64,000 bases of DNA, taken from contig CALFIX010000018.1 in the NCBI GenBank assembly GCA_937877515.1, forward strand, positions 1 to 64,000, written 5' to 3'. The translations under genes and the position numbers were made by a program. Positions 25,606 through 34,864 of this stretch are shown here, in pieces. Under the pieces are notes generated by a model. The model had not been told where the DNA came from. It searched no databases and saw only the letters and a program-made list of their open reading frames with translations. Position 1 is the stretch's first letter; every line of letters begins with the position of its first letter. The DNA comes from an uncultured Treponema sp. Lineage in GTDB: Bacteria; Spirochaetota; Spirochaetia; Treponematales; Treponemataceae.

Positions 25606-26697
25606 TTACCAGTTTAAGAGCTTGTCTAAAGCATCGCCAGTTTTTTTACGGTCAACATTAGAAGCAGTATCCAACTCTTTTGCAATCTCTTCTGCAGCAG
25701 AAGCAAAATACTGAGTCTGCTTCTGGTTAGTAAGATTCTGTTTAATGTAGTCATAAACTGTAACAGTTGTTTCCGGCTGAATTATATCGCTCAATGTTAA
25801 CATTTTTGCATCGTACTTTTTAAGTATTGCATAAAACTGAAAGTCTGTTTCTGTTTCGTTTAAGTCGCTTATAAAACCGACATCCTTGTTAAAAAGCTCT
25901 ATAATCTTGTCATATGTCCAGCCCAACTGCTGAGCCTGAGACTGAGTTTTTGCAACAGTAAGGTCGCCTGCACGGTACTTTGTATTATTGTCCTGAGAAT
26001 TCTTTATAGAATTTGCACTGGACTTATCCTTTGTATACTGATTTTTAAGAGACGTAGCCAATGCCTGAGCATCCTGCGCATTGTTTCCTTTTGGAACAAT
26101 TACCAAAAACAGCTTCAGCATATCATTCCATACGAATGTTGTTTTATTCATTTCGTATGCTGCCCTGATTTCTTCGTCTGTAGCGGCAACTTTCTGAATA
26201 TCATTCTGTTTTTTTGTATAAACGTACTGCTGGGCAATAATCTGATTTTTAAGGTATGCCTTATAATCTGAAAGGCTCATACCCGTATTCTGAAGAAGAT
26301 AGTCGCTTAAGCTCATACCATACTGTTTCTGAATAAGGTCATTTAACTGAGCTTCCGTTACCTGCTGACCCAACTGCTGACTGAATGTATTTAAGAAAGC
26401 TGCGTTTACCTGACTATCTGTTACACTCAAGCCCTCTTTTGCAGCAGCCTGTGTAATAAGCTTTTCGTCAATAAGACTTTCCAGAAGCTGTTTTTTTTCG
26501 TCTACAGACAAAGACTTCTTCATTCCGTAACCTTCATACTGCTTTTCTACAAAATCTACACGGTTTTTTAGCTGTTTCAGGGTAATGGTCTCTGATTTAT
26601 TCAGTTTTACAACAGCAAGAGGCTGTAAATCGCTCTGTGCAAATGCACCGAAGGCTACAGCAAGCATAAGTGATAATCCAATAACAAAACGTTTCAT
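25606..26697 (-). CDS. SurA/parvulin-like periplasmic peptidyl-prolyl isomerase
   Basis: A 363-residue exported protein with a signal peptide ending AFGAFAQ near residue 20. A SurA-type N-terminal domain follows (RVDFVEKQYEGYG, LLESLIDEKLITQAAAKEGLSV, LSDYKAYLKNQIIAQQYV). The middle (MLKLFLVIVPKGNNAQDAQA onward) resembles a degraded parvulin domain. It is probably an outer-membrane protein chaperone. It corresponds in position to T. pallidum TP1016 (Tpn39b), which I recall as a PPIase. It has GAGG before the ATG and lies downstream of alaS beyond a GC-rich repeat. Confidence 0.75.
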   Translation of the reverse strand: MKRFVIGLSLMLAVAFGAFAQSDLQPLAVVKLNKSETITLKQLKNRVDFVEKQYEGYGMKKSLSVDEKKQLLESLIDEKLITQAAAKEGLSVTDSQVNAAFLNTFSQQLGQQVTEAQLNDLIQKQYGMSLSDYLLQNTGMSLSDYKAYLKNQIIAQQYVYTKKQNDIQKVAATDEEIRAAYEMNKTTFVWNDMLKLFLVIVPKGNNAQDAQALATSLKNQYTKDKSSANSIKNSQDNNTKYRAGDLTVAKTQSQAQQLGWTYDKIIELFNKDVGFISDLNETETDFQFYAILKKYDAKMLTLSDIIQPETTVTVYDYIKQNLTNQKQTQYFASAAEEIAKELDTASNVDRKKTGDALDKLLNW

Positions 26698-26814
26698 AAA
26701 AAATCCTCTGTTTTTTATAACATACTATTAAAATATAAGTTACATATTTGGACGGCATTTTCTCAAAAACAGGGCGCAAAAATAGTCCCGCTAAAGAAAA
26801 AGCCGCTTAAGCCG

Positions 26815-26896
26815 CCCCGCTTTCCGCCGCTTTGGTGCCTTGCACACGCTTACGCGTCGTGCACACGCTTACGCGTCGGCTGCAATCGGGCGTAGG
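26815..26896 (-). repeat. GC-rich interspersed element, copy 3, with 19-bp tandem repeat
   Basis: It begins CCCCGCTTTCCG and ends CAATCGGGCGTAGG, the shared ends of this family. Instead of the central hairpin it has two tandem copies of a 19-bp unit, GCACACGCTTACGCGTCGT (26842-26860 and 26861-26879) with one difference. It lies between alaS and the PPIase gene. Confidence 0.55.
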
Positions 26897-26901
26897 CCTG
26901 T

Positions 26902-28725
26902 TTAGTTTTCTAAAGGCAGACCGCCACTTATTACGGCACGAATTCGGCGTACTCCGGCAGAAGAAGACTGCTCCTTCTGAATCTTAAAGTCTCCAATCTG
27001 GGCCGTATGCTGAACATGAGGGCCACCACAAACTTCCTTTGAATACCAGTCAGTCTTACTGTTTCGGCCAATCGTATAAACCTTTACGCTTTCGCCATAT
27101 TTGTTTGTAAAAAGCGCCCTGGCACCTTCTTCCTTTGCCTGCTCAAGAGTCATTACCTCCATGGTAACAGGTAAATCTTCCTTTATCTTCTCGTTTACAA
27201 TATCTTCTACCTTCTGGACTTCTTCTTTTGTCATCGGGCGGCTGAACGTAAAGTCAAAGCGCATTCTTTCGTTGTTTATGTTGCTGCCCTTTTGAGCAAC
27301 CTCGTCTCCCAGAACGTCTACAAGAGCCTGCTGTAAAAGATGAGTTGCAGTGTGGTACTTTGTCGTAACGTCGCTTTGTTCTGCAAGGCCACCCTTTGCT
27401 TTTCCGGCGTCAAGACTCTTAGAGGCCTCCTGATGCTTCTTTTCAGCTTCCTTAAAGCCTTCCCTGTCTACAGTAAAGCCATATTCTGCGCCAAGCTCTT
27501 CCGTAAGCTCAAGAGGGAATCCGAATGTATCGTACAGACGGAATGCAACCTTACCGCTAATTTCCTTCTTTGGATTTTTCATAAGGTTTGGAAGAAGCTT
27601 CTGGAATTCTGCCTCACCCTTTTTTAAAGTGTCGCTAAACTTTGCCTCTTCTTTTGTAAGCTCTTCCATTATCTTCGTGCGGTTTTCTTCAAGCTCCGGA
27701 TACGCATTCTTAAAGTTTTCCACTACAACTTCCGCAAGCTTTGAAAGGAATGAAGCTTCAATGCCAAGCTTCTTTCCGTGACGAACTGCACGGCGGATAA
27801 TGCGGCGAAGAACATAACCTGCTCCAAGATTAGAAGGAGTTACGCCCCTCTGGTCTCCTAAGATAAACACAGAGGCCCTTATATGGTCTGCAATAATACG
27901 GACGCTCTTGTCTTTTTCTGCATCAGAACCATAAGTGTAAGAGGCAAGGCTATCAATTTTTTCTATAATCGGCTGGAATACTTCTGTTAAGTAAACGCTT
28001 GTTTTTCCCTGTAAGATACAGTTTGTGCGTTCCAGGCCCATACCGGTGTCTACATTCTGCTTTGGAAGTTTAGAAAGGGAACCGTCTTCCGCCCTGTTAT
28101 ACTGCATGAACACGTTGTTCCAGATTTCCATCCAATTTGCGCTGTCTGTGCCCTTATTTGACCCCTCTGGAGGTAAACCCTCACCAACCCAGTAAAAAAT
28201 TTCTGTATCAGGACCGCAGGGCCCCGTAGGACCTGCCGCCCACCAGTTGTCGCTTGCAGGAAGGTATGCAATTTTGTCTTCTGGAATTCCGTTTTCCTTC
28301 CAGTAACCTGCAGCCTCTTCGTCACGAGGAGCACTTTCATCTCCGGCAAATACGGTAACGCTTATTTTGCGGGGGTCAAGGTTAAGCCATTTTTCGCTTG
28401 TTAAAAATTCATAACTGAATGCAATTGATTCCTTTTTAAAGTAGTCGCCCAAAGACCAGTTACCAAGCATTTCAAAACAGGTTAAGTGACTCGGGTCTCC
28501 GACTTCTTCTATATCGCCAGTACGAATACACTTCTGGTAATCAGTAAGACGGGTTCCTGCCGGATGAGGCTCACCCAAAAGATATGGTACGAGCGGATGC
28601 ATTCCAGCCATCGTAAACAGAACGGAAGGATCGTTTTCCGGAATAAGGCTCTGGCCACTTATTGCAGTGTGTCCCTTGCTCTTAAAAAATTCAATATATT
28701 TGGTTCTTAATTCGTTACTAGTCAT
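26902..28725 (-). CDS. alaS: Alanyl-tRNA synthetase, short form without C-Ala domain
   Basis: A class II synthetase of 607 residues. The catalytic domain (FTMAGMHPLVPYLLG, NWWAAGPTGPCGPDTE, GMGLERT, GAGYVLRRIIRRAVRHG) is followed by the editing domain with Zn ligands in TATHLLQQAL and CGGPHV. The usual C-terminal C-Ala/DHHA1 domain of roughly 250 residues is absent, and the protein ends after SSSAGVRRIRAVI. The frame starts 6 codons earlier, but the promoter -10 (28739-28734) places transcription start next to the ATG at 28725, and no ribosome site is seen. Confidence 0.94.
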   Translation of the reverse strand: MTSNELRTKYIEFFKSKGHTAISGQSLIPENDPSVLFTMAGMHPLVPYLLGEPHPAGTRLTDYQKCIRTGDIEEVGDPSHLTCFEMLGNWSLGDYFKKESIAFSYEFLTSEKWLNLDPRKISVTVFAGDESAPRDEEAAGYWKENGIPEDKIAYLPASDNWWAAGPTGPCGPDTEIFYWVGEGLPPEGSNKGTDSANWMEIWNNVFMQYNRAEDGSLSKLPKQNVDTGMGLERTNCILQGKTSVYLTEVFQPIIEKIDSLASYTYGSDAEKDKSVRIIADHIRASVFILGDQRGVTPSNLGAGYVLRRIIRRAVRHGKKLGIEASFLSKLAEVVVENFKNAYPELEENRTKIMEELTKEEAKFSDTLKKGEAEFQKLLPNLMKNPKKEISGKVAFRLYDTFGFPLELTEELGAEYGFTVDREGFKEAEKKHQEASKSLDAGKAKGGLAEQSDVTTKYHTATHLLQQALVDVLGDEVAQKGSNINNERMRFDFTFSRPMTKEEVQKVEDIVNEKIKEDLPVTMEVMTLEQAKEEGARALFTNKYGESVKVYTIGRNSKTDWYSKEVCGGPHVQHTAQIGDFKIQKEQSSSAGVRRIRAVISGGLPLEN

Positions 28726-28733
28726 AGTGCAAT

Positions 28734-28762
28734 AATATAACAAAACAGTATCTTTTGCTCAA
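28734..28762 (-). promoter_or_regulatory. alaS promoter; leaderless start
   Basis: Minus strand TTGAGC (28762-28757), 17 bp, TATATT (28739-28734), then 8 bases to the ATG. It lies back to back with the promoter at 28774-28802. Confidence 0.68.
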
Positions 28763-28773
28763 GATGTGAAAGC

Positions 28774-28802
28774 TTGAACTAACACGGACAAATCTATATA
28801 TT
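28774..28802 (+). promoter_or_regulatory. Promoter of the 28810 gene; leaderless start
   Basis: TTGAAC (28774-28779), 17 bp, TATATT (28797-28802), 7 bases, ATG. No ribosome site. Confidence 0.7.
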
Positions 28803-28809
28803 ACTCTGC

Positions 28810-29265
28810 ATGCAAACATTTTTGGGTTTAATTTTCTGTTTAGTTCTTATCATGGCAATTATTGTAATGCGCATTATTCAAAGACGTATTTATAAAAAAA
28901 CCGCCGGCGAATTTTTAGATGCCCCGGAAACGCTGACACTTGCCGTAGAGGATCTGGAAGACAGAAAATTTATTACTGCAATTTTAATTCACCCCAAAGA
29001 AAGCTTAACGGACTTTACAGAAGACGAGCTAAAAAAAGAAGCCTTTACTGTAAGCACAGGCGAAGACTCTCCTCTCATAGAAGAAGCATATTTTTCCGAC
29101 ATAAACGGAAACGAAGAAGACCAGGAAAAAGCAACCCATATTACGCTTTTACTATCTCAGGAAAAAGAAAATGCCCTACCTTACTCAGAAGACATACAAA
29201 TAAGTGTAGGGCACAAAAAATTCAACTCACCTGTTACAAAACAAAATCCGGTTCTTTACATTTAG
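28810..29265 (+). CDS. Unknown membrane-anchored protein
   Basis: A 151-residue protein I do not recognise. Residues 3-23 form one hydrophobic helix followed by RIIQRRIYKK, so the C-terminal part is probably cytoplasmic by the positive-inside rule. The remainder is acidic with alternating strand-like stretches (ETLTLAVEDLE, KFITAILIHP, ATHITLLLSQEK) and no cysteines or obvious catalytic motif. It has its own promoter divergent from alaS and ends one base before the stop of the convergent neighbour. Confidence 0.65.
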   Translation: MQTFLGLIFCLVLIMAIIVMRIIQRRIYKKTAGEFLDAPETLTLAVEDLEDRKFITAILIHPKESLTDFTEDELKKEAFTVSTGEDSPLIEEAYFSDINGNEEDQEKATHITLLLSQEKENALPYSEDIQISVGHKKFNSPVTKQNPVLYI

Positions 29266-29266
29266 A

Positions 29267-30403
29267 TTATACAGCAGAAAACTCTCCGTATTCACAACCG
29301 GCATGGCCTACGTCAATGTCATCTATAAGGGTTAAGCTTTTGCCGCGCTTCCTGTACAGTTTAACGTTACCGTGACCATGCCCACCATTCCAAAGCTGAG
29401 TAAAACGCTTTATTCCGTCGGGGTCTTCGTAGTTTACCCAAAGCATCTTATCCTTATCACAGCGCATTTCTGTTTTCATAAGTGCATTGTGGTTACTTTG
29501 CTCTACATGCCAGACAATTTCTTTTTCTGTTTCTTCATAAGAAAATTGAGTTTTAGTTCCCGTCCAAAACTTAGAAAAGTTAAACTCGTAGCATTTTCCT
29601 TCATACCAGAATGCACTTAAAAGCTTTCGGTTTAATGCAATTCCAAAAACCTTCGGGCGGCCGCCGCCAATATCAAATACAGAATTCTCCAATCTCTTTT
29701 CTGTCACACGGCTCACTAAATCCCAGGAAGAAAGCCACACCCAAGGACTGGTAAAACCACAGCCCCAGTTTTTGTCTGCGTATCCATAAGATTTCTCAGG
29801 AACAACAGTATACTTTTTTCCATTACAGGTAATTTTTCCGCTGACAAAAGTCTTCATACCTTCTGCATGCCAGTACATTTCAAAAGCCTTTAGTGCTCTA
29901 AAAAGTCCGCTGGCTCCATAGCCTACATTAAAGGCAACTTTTTTTTCCAGCTTAAGAGACCACTCCATGCTGCCTGCATCACACATCCATTCAGGATGGC
30001 TTTCGCACTCTTCTTTAGAAATATTTATTGAACCGCGAAGCTCCCGGTCACTTGCAAAACAGTCAAAAGCTTCTACAGAATACGGAGCCTTTGCATGAAG
30101 CCTTACATCATTCCAGCCAATAAACCTGTGAAGCTGAACTTTATCAGAGCCCCAGCAGCCGGCTTTTACCATTAAATATGAAGGCTTTTTACCGCAAGCT
30201 TTATTTTCTGCTTTTTGACCGCAGACTGCCTCCTTTTCCCCTGAAGAAGGATTACACAAAAAATATTCCACAAAAAATGGAACTTCTTCTCCGGTTTCAT
30301 CATTTACCGCCGTAAAAGAATGCCACCACCAGTCATAACCACGCCGGGCAAATTTGCCCGTTAACATGCAGGCATTTCTTTTTGCATCCAATCTGTTAAA
30401 CAT
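29267..30403 (-). CDS. Tocopherol cyclase-like / lipocalin-type family protein
   Basis: A 378-residue protein rich in Trp and aromatic residues: YDWWWHSFTAVN, PFFVEYFLCNPSSGEK, the central DKNWGCGFTSPWVWLSSWDL and repeated strand patterns. This matches bacterial proteins annotated as tocopherol cyclase-like, related to the paired lipocalin fold. The organism should not make tocopherol, so the real substrate is unknown; a hydrophobic ligand is plausible. No signal peptide. It sits in a two-gene unit, directly after the nitrous-oxide-stimulated-promoter family gene. Confidence 0.6.
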   Translation of the reverse strand: MFNRLDAKRNACMLTGKFARRGYDWWWHSFTAVNDETGEEVPFFVEYFLCNPSSGEKEAVCGQKAENKACGKKPSYLMVKAGCWGSDKVQLHRFIGWNDVRLHAKAPYSVEAFDCFASDRELRGSINISKEECESHPEWMCDAGSMEWSLKLEKKVAFNVGYGASGLFRALKAFEMYWHAEGMKTFVSGKITCNGKKYTVVPEKSYGYADKNWGCGFTSPWVWLSSWDLVSRVTEKRLENSVFDIGGGRPKVFGIALNRKLLSAFWYEGKCYEFNFSKFWTGTKTQFSYEETEKEIVWHVEQSNHNALMKTEMRCDKDKMLWVNYEDPDGIKRFTQLWNGGHGHGNVKLYRKRGKSLTLIDDIDVGHAGCEYGEFSAV

Positions 30404-30745
30404 CTATTTACCTCTCTTTTGCTGTTTTTTCTGCTGAATAGTAACTACAACGTGCCACAATGCCAAAACCGGGTGATAAAAAATCATTCTTGGACCGGAA
30501 AACCTCATAACCTTTCTTATTTTCTCCCGCATCTGAGGACTATAGCAATGCGTTTTACACGCCGAACAAAAAGTTTTTTCCTTTATATGAGGACACTTCT
30601 GACTGCGCAGGTTTGCATATTCCAGAAGCTCCTTACACTCCCGGCACAACTCCTTACGTTTATTTTTGTGATTTTTTTTACAATAAAGACCTATCATTTT
30701 AGCGACAACGTTTTGTTCCCGCTCCCGTTTTTCTTCATCAGTCAT
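30404..30745 (-). CDS. Nitrous oxide-stimulated promoter family protein (Cys-rich)
   Basis: A 113-residue protein matching the PF11756 pattern: MIGLYCKKNHK, LCRECKELLEYANLR, CPHIKEKTFCSACKTHCYSPQMREKIRKVMRFSGPRM. Six or more conserved cysteines suggest a zinc or redox site. The family name comes from an old E. coli observation and gives no function. The start could be the GTG at 30751; I prefer the ATG at 30745 because a TATTAT box lies 10 bases upstream. It is followed without a gap by the lipocalin-like gene. Confidence 0.78.
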   Translation of the reverse strand: MTDEEKREREQNVVAKMIGLYCKKNHKNKRKELCRECKELLEYANLRSQKCPHIKEKTFCSACKTHCYSPQMREKIRKVMRFSGPRMIFYHPVLALWHVVVTIQQKKQQKRGK

Positions 30746-30858
30746 GTACACAAAGATAATACTTTTTTTTTGTTAAGAAAAGTTAATTTTTTATAAATCT
30801 GCAGGGCTTATTTAAACTAATAAAAAAATTCACTATCATAAGCCGATAGGAGTTTTTT

Positions 30859-31617
30859 ATGAAAGAATTTAAAACATGGCACGAAGAAGACAATATTACT
30901 TTTCACACAGACACACATGTATATTTTAGTCAGTGTAATTCGAACGGGACTCTGAGCATTTCTGAACTCTTACGCATTACTTCCGACATTGCAGTTGAAG
31001 ACTATAACCAGCAGGGACTTTCTCGCGAAAAACTTTTAGAAGGCGGCTTTGCAATTTTAGTTTCCAGAGTATCTCTAAGACTTCACAGACTTCCTCACGA
31101 AAACGAAGACATTCGTGTTACAACTTACGAAGAAAAACCCGAAGCCTTACAATTAAAGCGTGCATACGAAATAGAATCCTCAACGGGTGAAAAACTTGTA
31201 ACGGGACTCAGCACATGGCTTTTAGTAGACCCAAAAGCCCGCCGCATAATTCCAAGCAAAAACTTTACAATGCACACCCCCACAACAATACAAAACTCAC
31301 ATGACTGCCTGCCTCCGGGAAAAATAAAAACAGAAAATGCCAAAACACTCATCGGAGAAAGAAAAATTTTATTTTCTGACATAGATGCAAACGGACACAC
31401 AAACAACTCCCGCTACGGAGCATTTGCGCTAGATGCACTTCCTAATGAATACAGAAACAAAAGATTCACAGACATAAAAATAAACTATTCTAAAGAAGCA
31501 ATGCTGGATGAAACCCTCAGGCTGTATGCCGATTTTGCAGAGCAGGAAAAACGCATTACTGTTGTCGGCAAAACAGACGCCAACACTTCTTTTGAATGCG
31601 AACTGTATTACGAATAA
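30859..31617 (+). CDS. Acyl-ACP thioesterase (FatA/FatB family)
   Basis: A 252-residue double-hotdog enzyme that releases fatty acids from acyl carrier protein. YFSQCNSNGTLSISELLRI starts the first hotdog, and FSDIDANGHTNNSRYGAFALDAL in the second carries the Asp, Asn and His of the plant/bacterial active site. AGGAG precedes the ATG. A possible promoter, TTTAAA-17-TATCAT, lies just upstream. Its 3' end overlaps the convergent hydrolase gene by 62 bp. It adds to the fatty-acid genes of the window but lacks the fab-type palindrome. Confidence 0.88.
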   Translation: MKEFKTWHEEDNITFHTDTHVYFSQCNSNGTLSISELLRITSDIAVEDYNQQGLSREKLLEGGFAILVSRVSLRLHRLPHENEDIRVTTYEEKPEALQLKRAYEIESSTGEKLVTGLSTWLLVDPKARRIIPSKNFTMHTPTTIQNSHDCLPPGKIKTENAKTLIGERKILFSDIDANGHTNNSRYGAFALDALPNEYRNKRFTDIKINYSKEAMLDETLRLYADFAEQEKRITVVGKTDANTSFECELYYE

Positions 31618-32191
31618 ACTTTTTAACTTTACGAAGTGCATTTTGTAATATTTTTACATTTCCCATTGCATTACCGGTTTCTAAAGAGTGATTTGCATTT
31701 TTATATTCAACAAGGGTAACCGCATTTTTTTTGCAAAGTGCCCTGCACTCTTTATTTTTAAACCAAGGATCAGACGTTCCGTGAAAAGCCAAAACCTTAT
31801 TCTTTAATGCAAGAACATCGTCTTTACAGAGAAAAGAAAACGTTAAAGCAAGAGGTGTAAAAAGAACATGATAAGCATTTACATTATTTTTAATGTCATA
31901 CCGGAGGGCACATGAAGTACCAATACTTTTAGAAACGAAGATTATGTTTTCATAGTCTGAAAAATTTACATCTTTTAAAAGTTCCGTGGCCTGCAAAAAA
32001 GAAATTTCCAGCGACTGTTCTAACTTTTCTTTACTACCAAAAACGTCTTGGGGAAAGTCCTTAAACTGAAGCTCCAGCACTTCATACCCGAATTCCTTTA
32101 AAAGCTTACGAGTATAATAAAGCAAAGGCTTATCTACATGATACCCTATACCCGGAAAAATTACCGCCAAATTCTTCATTACTACTCTCAC
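31556..32191 (-). CDS. Small alpha/beta-hydrolase-like protein
   Basis: A 211-residue protein with an alpha/beta-hydrolase core: AVIFPGIGYHVDKPLLYYT near the start, a nucleophile-elbow-like SKSIGTSCAL, FHGTSDPWF with the expected Asp, and NANHSLE with the expected His. The Ser elbow departs from strict GxSxG. The substrate is unknown. A GTG at 32191 overlaps the upstream stop (GTGA); an ATG at 32179 is the alternative and fits the family start better. The last 60 bp overlap the thioesterase gene on the other strand. Confidence 0.65.
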   Translation of the reverse strand: MRVVMKNLAVIFPGIGYHVDKPLLYYTRKLLKEFGYEVLELQFKDFPQDVFGSKEKLEQSLEISFLQATELLKDVNFSDYENIIFVSKSIGTSCALRYDIKNNVNAYHVLFTPLALTFSFLCKDDVLALKNKVLAFHGTSDPWFKNKECRALCKKNAVTLVEYKNANHSLETGNAMGNVKILQNALRKVKKFIRNTVRIQKKCWRLFCRQQ

Positions 32192-33180
32192 TTTATTTTA
32201 CGTGCTTCTTCCTGTTTTTTAAGCTTCTCTCTCTGAGCAATTTCATATTCAACTTTGGACAAGGCTTTTACAGCCCTCTTATCGTATGTTTTTTCTACAA
32301 GTAAAGCTAAAATAGACTCTGCCTCTTCCAATTCTCCGTCCGCCTGATAAAGTAAGGCCGCATTATAAGCTGCAACAAAGTTTCCTGTTAATTCATACTG
32401 TTTAAGATACAACGCTCTGGCTTCTTCCCTTTCGTCTATTTTTGCAAACTCATAAGCCGTCTTCATATATAAATCATGAGACTTATCTTTTAAAAGCTTT
32501 ATTTTTACTACTTCAGAGTAGGGTTCTATTTCCTTCATAACCTGCAAAACAAAATTTCGCATGCGGCTTTCTATTATGCTATAAGGAGACTCCAAACTCT
32601 GCCTGTCTTTTGTTTCTGAAGAACTGGCATTGTAACTACGGGTATTATAAAAGAGCACCCTGTTTGTTTTTGCATCTATAGTCTGATACATGATACTGAC
32701 TTCTACATGACGCGTAAAATATGTTTCATAAATAAAATTTTCTTTTTTTTCATCCAAATATATTTTTTCTTTTCTGGTAGATGTGTAATGCGAAAACTTT
32801 GTAATCTGCCCTGTTACATATGCATCTACAGGAGGAACTTTTCCTAAAGACAGGGCCTTACTGACAGAAGAAGAACTTACAAGCGTATAATACCCAGACT
32901 GAGAAATTTTTGAAGTAAGACTTGAAGTTATTAATTCAGAAAGGCGAACTTCGTCCGGTTCGGCATAATTTGCAAACGAGGAAGCAAGAGTTAAAAAATC
33001 AATTATAAAGTAACCGGAAGAATCTATATTAGTAGTTCCAGAAACTCCAAAGGGTAAAACTGCAATGCTGGAAGCACCGTTTAAATCTGCCTTAGCAGGA
33101 CGTTTTACCGTTGTAGAAATTGTTGTAGCACAAGAAGTAAACAAAATACAGACAAGGGCTAAACTTAAAAACTTTTTCAC
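32188..33180 (-). CDS. Lipoprotein with TPR-like C terminus
   Basis: A 330-residue predicted lipoprotein: signal MKKFLSLALVCILFTSC with the lipobox FTSC at 14-17. A domain then begins SSIAVLPFGVSGTTNID and contains LSELITSSLTSKISQSGYYTLVSSSSVSKAL, resembling CsgG/DUF6340-type proteins that assemble at the outer membrane. The last third is helical with TPR-like repeats (ALYLKQYELTGNFVAAYNAALLYQADGELEEAE). A transport or assembly role is a guess. It is the first gene of a unit with the small hydrolase. Confidence 0.68.
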   Translation of the reverse strand: MKKFLSLALVCILFTSCATTISTTVKRPAKADLNGASSIAVLPFGVSGTTNIDSSGYFIIDFLTLASSFANYAEPDEVRLSELITSSLTSKISQSGYYTLVSSSSVSKALSLGKVPPVDAYVTGQITKFSHYTSTRKEKIYLDEKKENFIYETYFTRHVEVSIMYQTIDAKTNRVLFYNTRSYNASSSETKDRQSLESPYSIIESRMRNFVLQVMKEIEPYSEVVKIKLLKDKSHDLYMKTAYEFAKIDEREEARALYLKQYELTGNFVAAYNAALLYQADGELEEAESILALLVEKTYDKRAVKALSKVEYEIAQREKLKKQEEARKIK

Positions 33181-33318
33181 ATTATTCTCCCAAAAACAAA
33201 CTCTATAGCTTTAGCATAACACACATTGTACATTTTATAAATACACTATAAAAATCCCTGCATGAAAACACACAACATTTTTGGATGGGACTTTCTCCTT
33301 ACGATGCAGCAATAAAAA

Positions 33319-34857
33319 TTAAGTCTTTGCACAGGCACTCTCTAAAATTGCAATAAGCTCTCCATATTCTGAACGGATATCTTCTTCACCGGACTTTAAA
33401 AGATGCTCAAGTTCAAAATGAAAAAGTTTATCTTTTGCACTGACAGGCATATACTGCACGCAGCTCTGAGTGTAATAGTGTTCTATGCAGCCTCTCGGAA
33501 GAATAAACACACTTGCGCTTGCCGCAGATGCAATAACAATAGAAAACAAATTCTTCATAAGCGGAATACTGTCCGCAATTCGAGGAGAAAGAACCTTTTG
33601 CAAATCGTCCCCATGATTCATAACCCCCTGCATTACAACAGTTTTAAAAGTATCTACAGCTTCTACATTAACATGCTTTTGTTCCAAAGCAATAAGCTTT
33701 TCTACAAGTACAAGAAGACTCTGAGGTGGCATAAAATCTTCACTGCAAAGTTCCCGTCCAACATCAGCTATATAGCGTTCCAAGCGGCGAATCATTCTTT
33801 CTAGTGTTAAAGGTATACCTAATTCGCGGGCAGAAAACACCTGCTTAAAAAAAGGAAGCTGTTTTTCTGTCTGTTTTTCTATCCATAAAGAAACTCTTTC
33901 ATCTTCACAAAAAACATCCCTAAGTTTACCACTAAACAAGGAATCCAAATCTGTTATAATGCGGCTATTAGTGCCAAGCAATGCACAAATCTTACAAAAC
34001 ACACCAAGTTCATCTTTACCACCTACATCAATTATGCCAGTTCCCGCCGTACTCTTTTCGCTATAAACGTAAGGCAAGAGATTTGTAAACATCTGCTGAT
34101 CAGTATACCCTTCTACAAATATCTGATTATCAGAAAAGAAAAACTGTTTATGGTACGTATTAAAGCGTGGCAAAAAACGACGCAATAAATCTTCATCATA
34201 TTTTTCAAGATGGTCTATATGAGTTGGCTCCCTATTTGTATGGCAGACAATAACGCCCATCAAATCTTCTGGAAAACGCAAGTCAACAAAGAATGGGGAG
34301 TGTGTTATTAAAAAATACATTCTCTTTGGGTGCCTCTTAGACACTCGGCGTAATTCATCTGCAAAAAACTGCTGAAACTGCGGGTGTAAATGAAGTTCCG
34401 GCTCATCAAAAATAAGACAAGTGTTCCCTGTATTTGCATATAAAGCTACAAGCAAAGTAATAATTTCTTTTAAACCATGACACTCAACTTCTTCTAAATC
34501 ATATTCAACGTTCCAGGCCCTGTTTACAACAACAGGAACAAAATTACTTTCACTTTCTTTAAACACAATTGATTTTCCAAACATTGCAGAAAGCACTGTC
34601 TGTATTCTATTACGAACAACTTCATTATTCTGCAAAATGTGAACAGCCTCTGTGTCATAAAAGCTGTCCCGTTCAGCTTTTAAAAATTTTACAGAATATC
34701 CCCGCTCTTCAAACTGCTTAGAAATAGATTCAGCAAGAAGAGTTTTTCCAGAACCATTTGGACCTACAATTAAATTTATATGATTCCACCGCTCTTTTTT
34801 AAAAACAGCTTTTCCCCACAAAAAAGGAAGCTTAACTTTTACAGAAACTTCTACCAT
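33319..34857 (-). CDS. OLD-family ATPase with TOPRIM domain (possible nuclease, anti-phage)
   Basis: A 512-residue protein: Walker A VGPNGSGKT near residue 32, ABC-type Walker B LIFDEPELHLHPQ near 151, and LITHSPFF as the H-loop/switch, typical of OLD/RecF-like ATPases. A TOPRIM-like region follows, with IFVEGYTDQQMF near 246 and a DxD motif in ITDLDSLF near 298. OLD-family proteins are ATP-regulated nucleases, often in phage defence. No UvrD-like GajB partner or reverse transcriptase is adjacent, so this would be the stand-alone class. It has its own leaderless promoter and stands divergent to prfA, which is an accessory-gene position. Confidence 0.75.
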   Translation of the reverse strand: MVEVSVKVKLPFLWGKAVFKKERWNHINLIVGPNGSGKTLLAESISKQFEERGYSVKFLKAERDSFYDTEAVHILQNNEVVRNRIQTVLSAMFGKSIVFKESESNFVPVVVNRAWNVEYDLEEVECHGLKEIITLLVALYANTGNTCLIFDEPELHLHPQFQQFFADELRRVSKRHPKRMYFLITHSPFFVDLRFPEDLMGVIVCHTNREPTHIDHLEKYDEDLLRRFLPRFNTYHKQFFFSDNQIFVEGYTDQQMFTNLLPYVYSEKSTAGTGIIDVGGKDELGVFCKICALLGTNSRIITDLDSLFSGKLRDVFCEDERVSLWIEKQTEKQLPFFKQVFSARELGIPLTLERMIRRLERYIADVGRELCSEDFMPPQSLLVLVEKLIALEQKHVNVEAVDTFKTVVMQGVMNHGDDLQKVLSPRIADSIPLMKNLFSIVIASAASASVFILPRGCIEHYYTQSCVQYMPVSAKDKLFHFELEHLLKSGEEDIRSEYGELIAILESACAKT

Positions 34858-34864
34858 ACCACAT

